A stretch of DNA of 64,000 bases, taken from the NCBI GenBank assembly GCA_017302435.1, contig JAFLDL010000020.1:19371-83370 (forward strand), in the 5' to 3' direction. A program made the translations under genes and the position numbers. The notes under the pieces were generated by a model, which saw nothing but the letters and a program-made list of their open reading frames with translations, was not told where the DNA came from and did not search any database. Shown here one piece after another: positions 63,881 through 64,000 of the stretch; within the stretch, counting starts at the first letter, position 1, and each line of letters opens with the position of its first letter. This stretch comes from Candidatus Accumulibacter necessarius. Lineage in GTDB: Bacteria > Pseudomonadota > Gammaproteobacteria > Burkholderiales > Rhodocyclaceae.

Positions 63881-64000
63881 TTATTAACACCCCATACGCA
63901 TATTTGGTGCTTTTCAGGCGAGGCTCGACTCTAAGTCTTTGATTTTTCTGTTCGTGGGTCTTTCTGGCGTTTTGTAGTGCCATAATCGTATGCCTTTTTG
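63881..64000. other. AT-rich DNA at window edge
   Basis: The last ~120 bp are clearly AT-richer than everything else nearby and hold no gene. It abuts the truncated gene, which fits the end of an insertion sequence continuing outside the window. Confidence 0.4.

Overview
The window looks like high-GC betaproteobacterial chromosome, most like Rhodocyclales of the 'Candidatus Accumulibacter' type. This is an inference from the divergent ppx/ppk pair, relA, polA next to a DUF2782 gene, the nadD-rsfS-rlmH-maf operon and Bug-type tct genes. No rRNA and no CRISPR array was seen. One complete tRNA gene, tRNA-Ala(CGC), is present near the right end.

Layout. 1-2.5 kb: an Mla-type lipid ABC transporter (MCE protein cut by the window edge, ATPase, STAS-permease). 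2.7-8.9 kb: polyphosphate and stringent-response block (ppx, ppk1, relA). 8.9-20.7 kb: housekeeping genes (EamA transporter, mtfA, lipoprotein, DUF4332, polA, DUF2782, a methyltransferase, two BPSS1780-type membrane proteins, nadD, rsfS, rlmH, maf). 20.8-27.1 kb: a compact seven-gene run that looks biosynthetic: thermostable-hemolysin-type acyltransferase, AMP-binding enzyme, heme-oxygenase-like diiron protein, SDR, TPR protein, QseB/QseC-like two-component pair. 27.1-32.0 kb: YaiI, Ada, metG, a small membrane protein and a Uma2 nuclease. 32.1-32.5 kb: a decayed dabA/dabB junction. 33.1-38.0 kb: a tripartite tricarboxylate transporter with its LysR regulator and a methyltransferase, between two gene-poor stretches. 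39.9-49.2 kb: an enlarged DAB-type inorganic carbon locus on the minus strand, in transcription order ND4-like, DabA, DabB, ND2-like, ND4-like. 49.3-53.5 kb: acylphosphatase, a secreted Pro/Tyr/Gly-rich protein, an M23 peptidase, a GntP permease and a periplasmic binding protein.

53.7-63.3 kb is a complete integrated mobile element of about 9.6 kb in the 3' half of tRNA-Ala(CGC). It is bounded by 57-bp identical direct repeats. It carries a tyrosine integrase, two different RadC/JAB-domain proteins, an AlpA-like HTH protein preceded by two large palindromic operators, a zinc-finger protein, a Toprim primase-like protein, a RepA-type hexameric helicase, a 250-bp array of 13 iterons (probable origin), a stand-alone IS5-type N-terminal domain, a Mor-like regulator and several unknown proteins. 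No capsid, terminase, relaxase or conjugation genes are visible, so it resembles an autonomously replicating satellite or integrative plasmid. It is the best candidate here for an undescribed system.

At the far right, a gene for a small unknown protein has lost its 5' end at about 63,880, where base composition turns AT-rich. This suggests an insertion sequence or another junction just outside the window.
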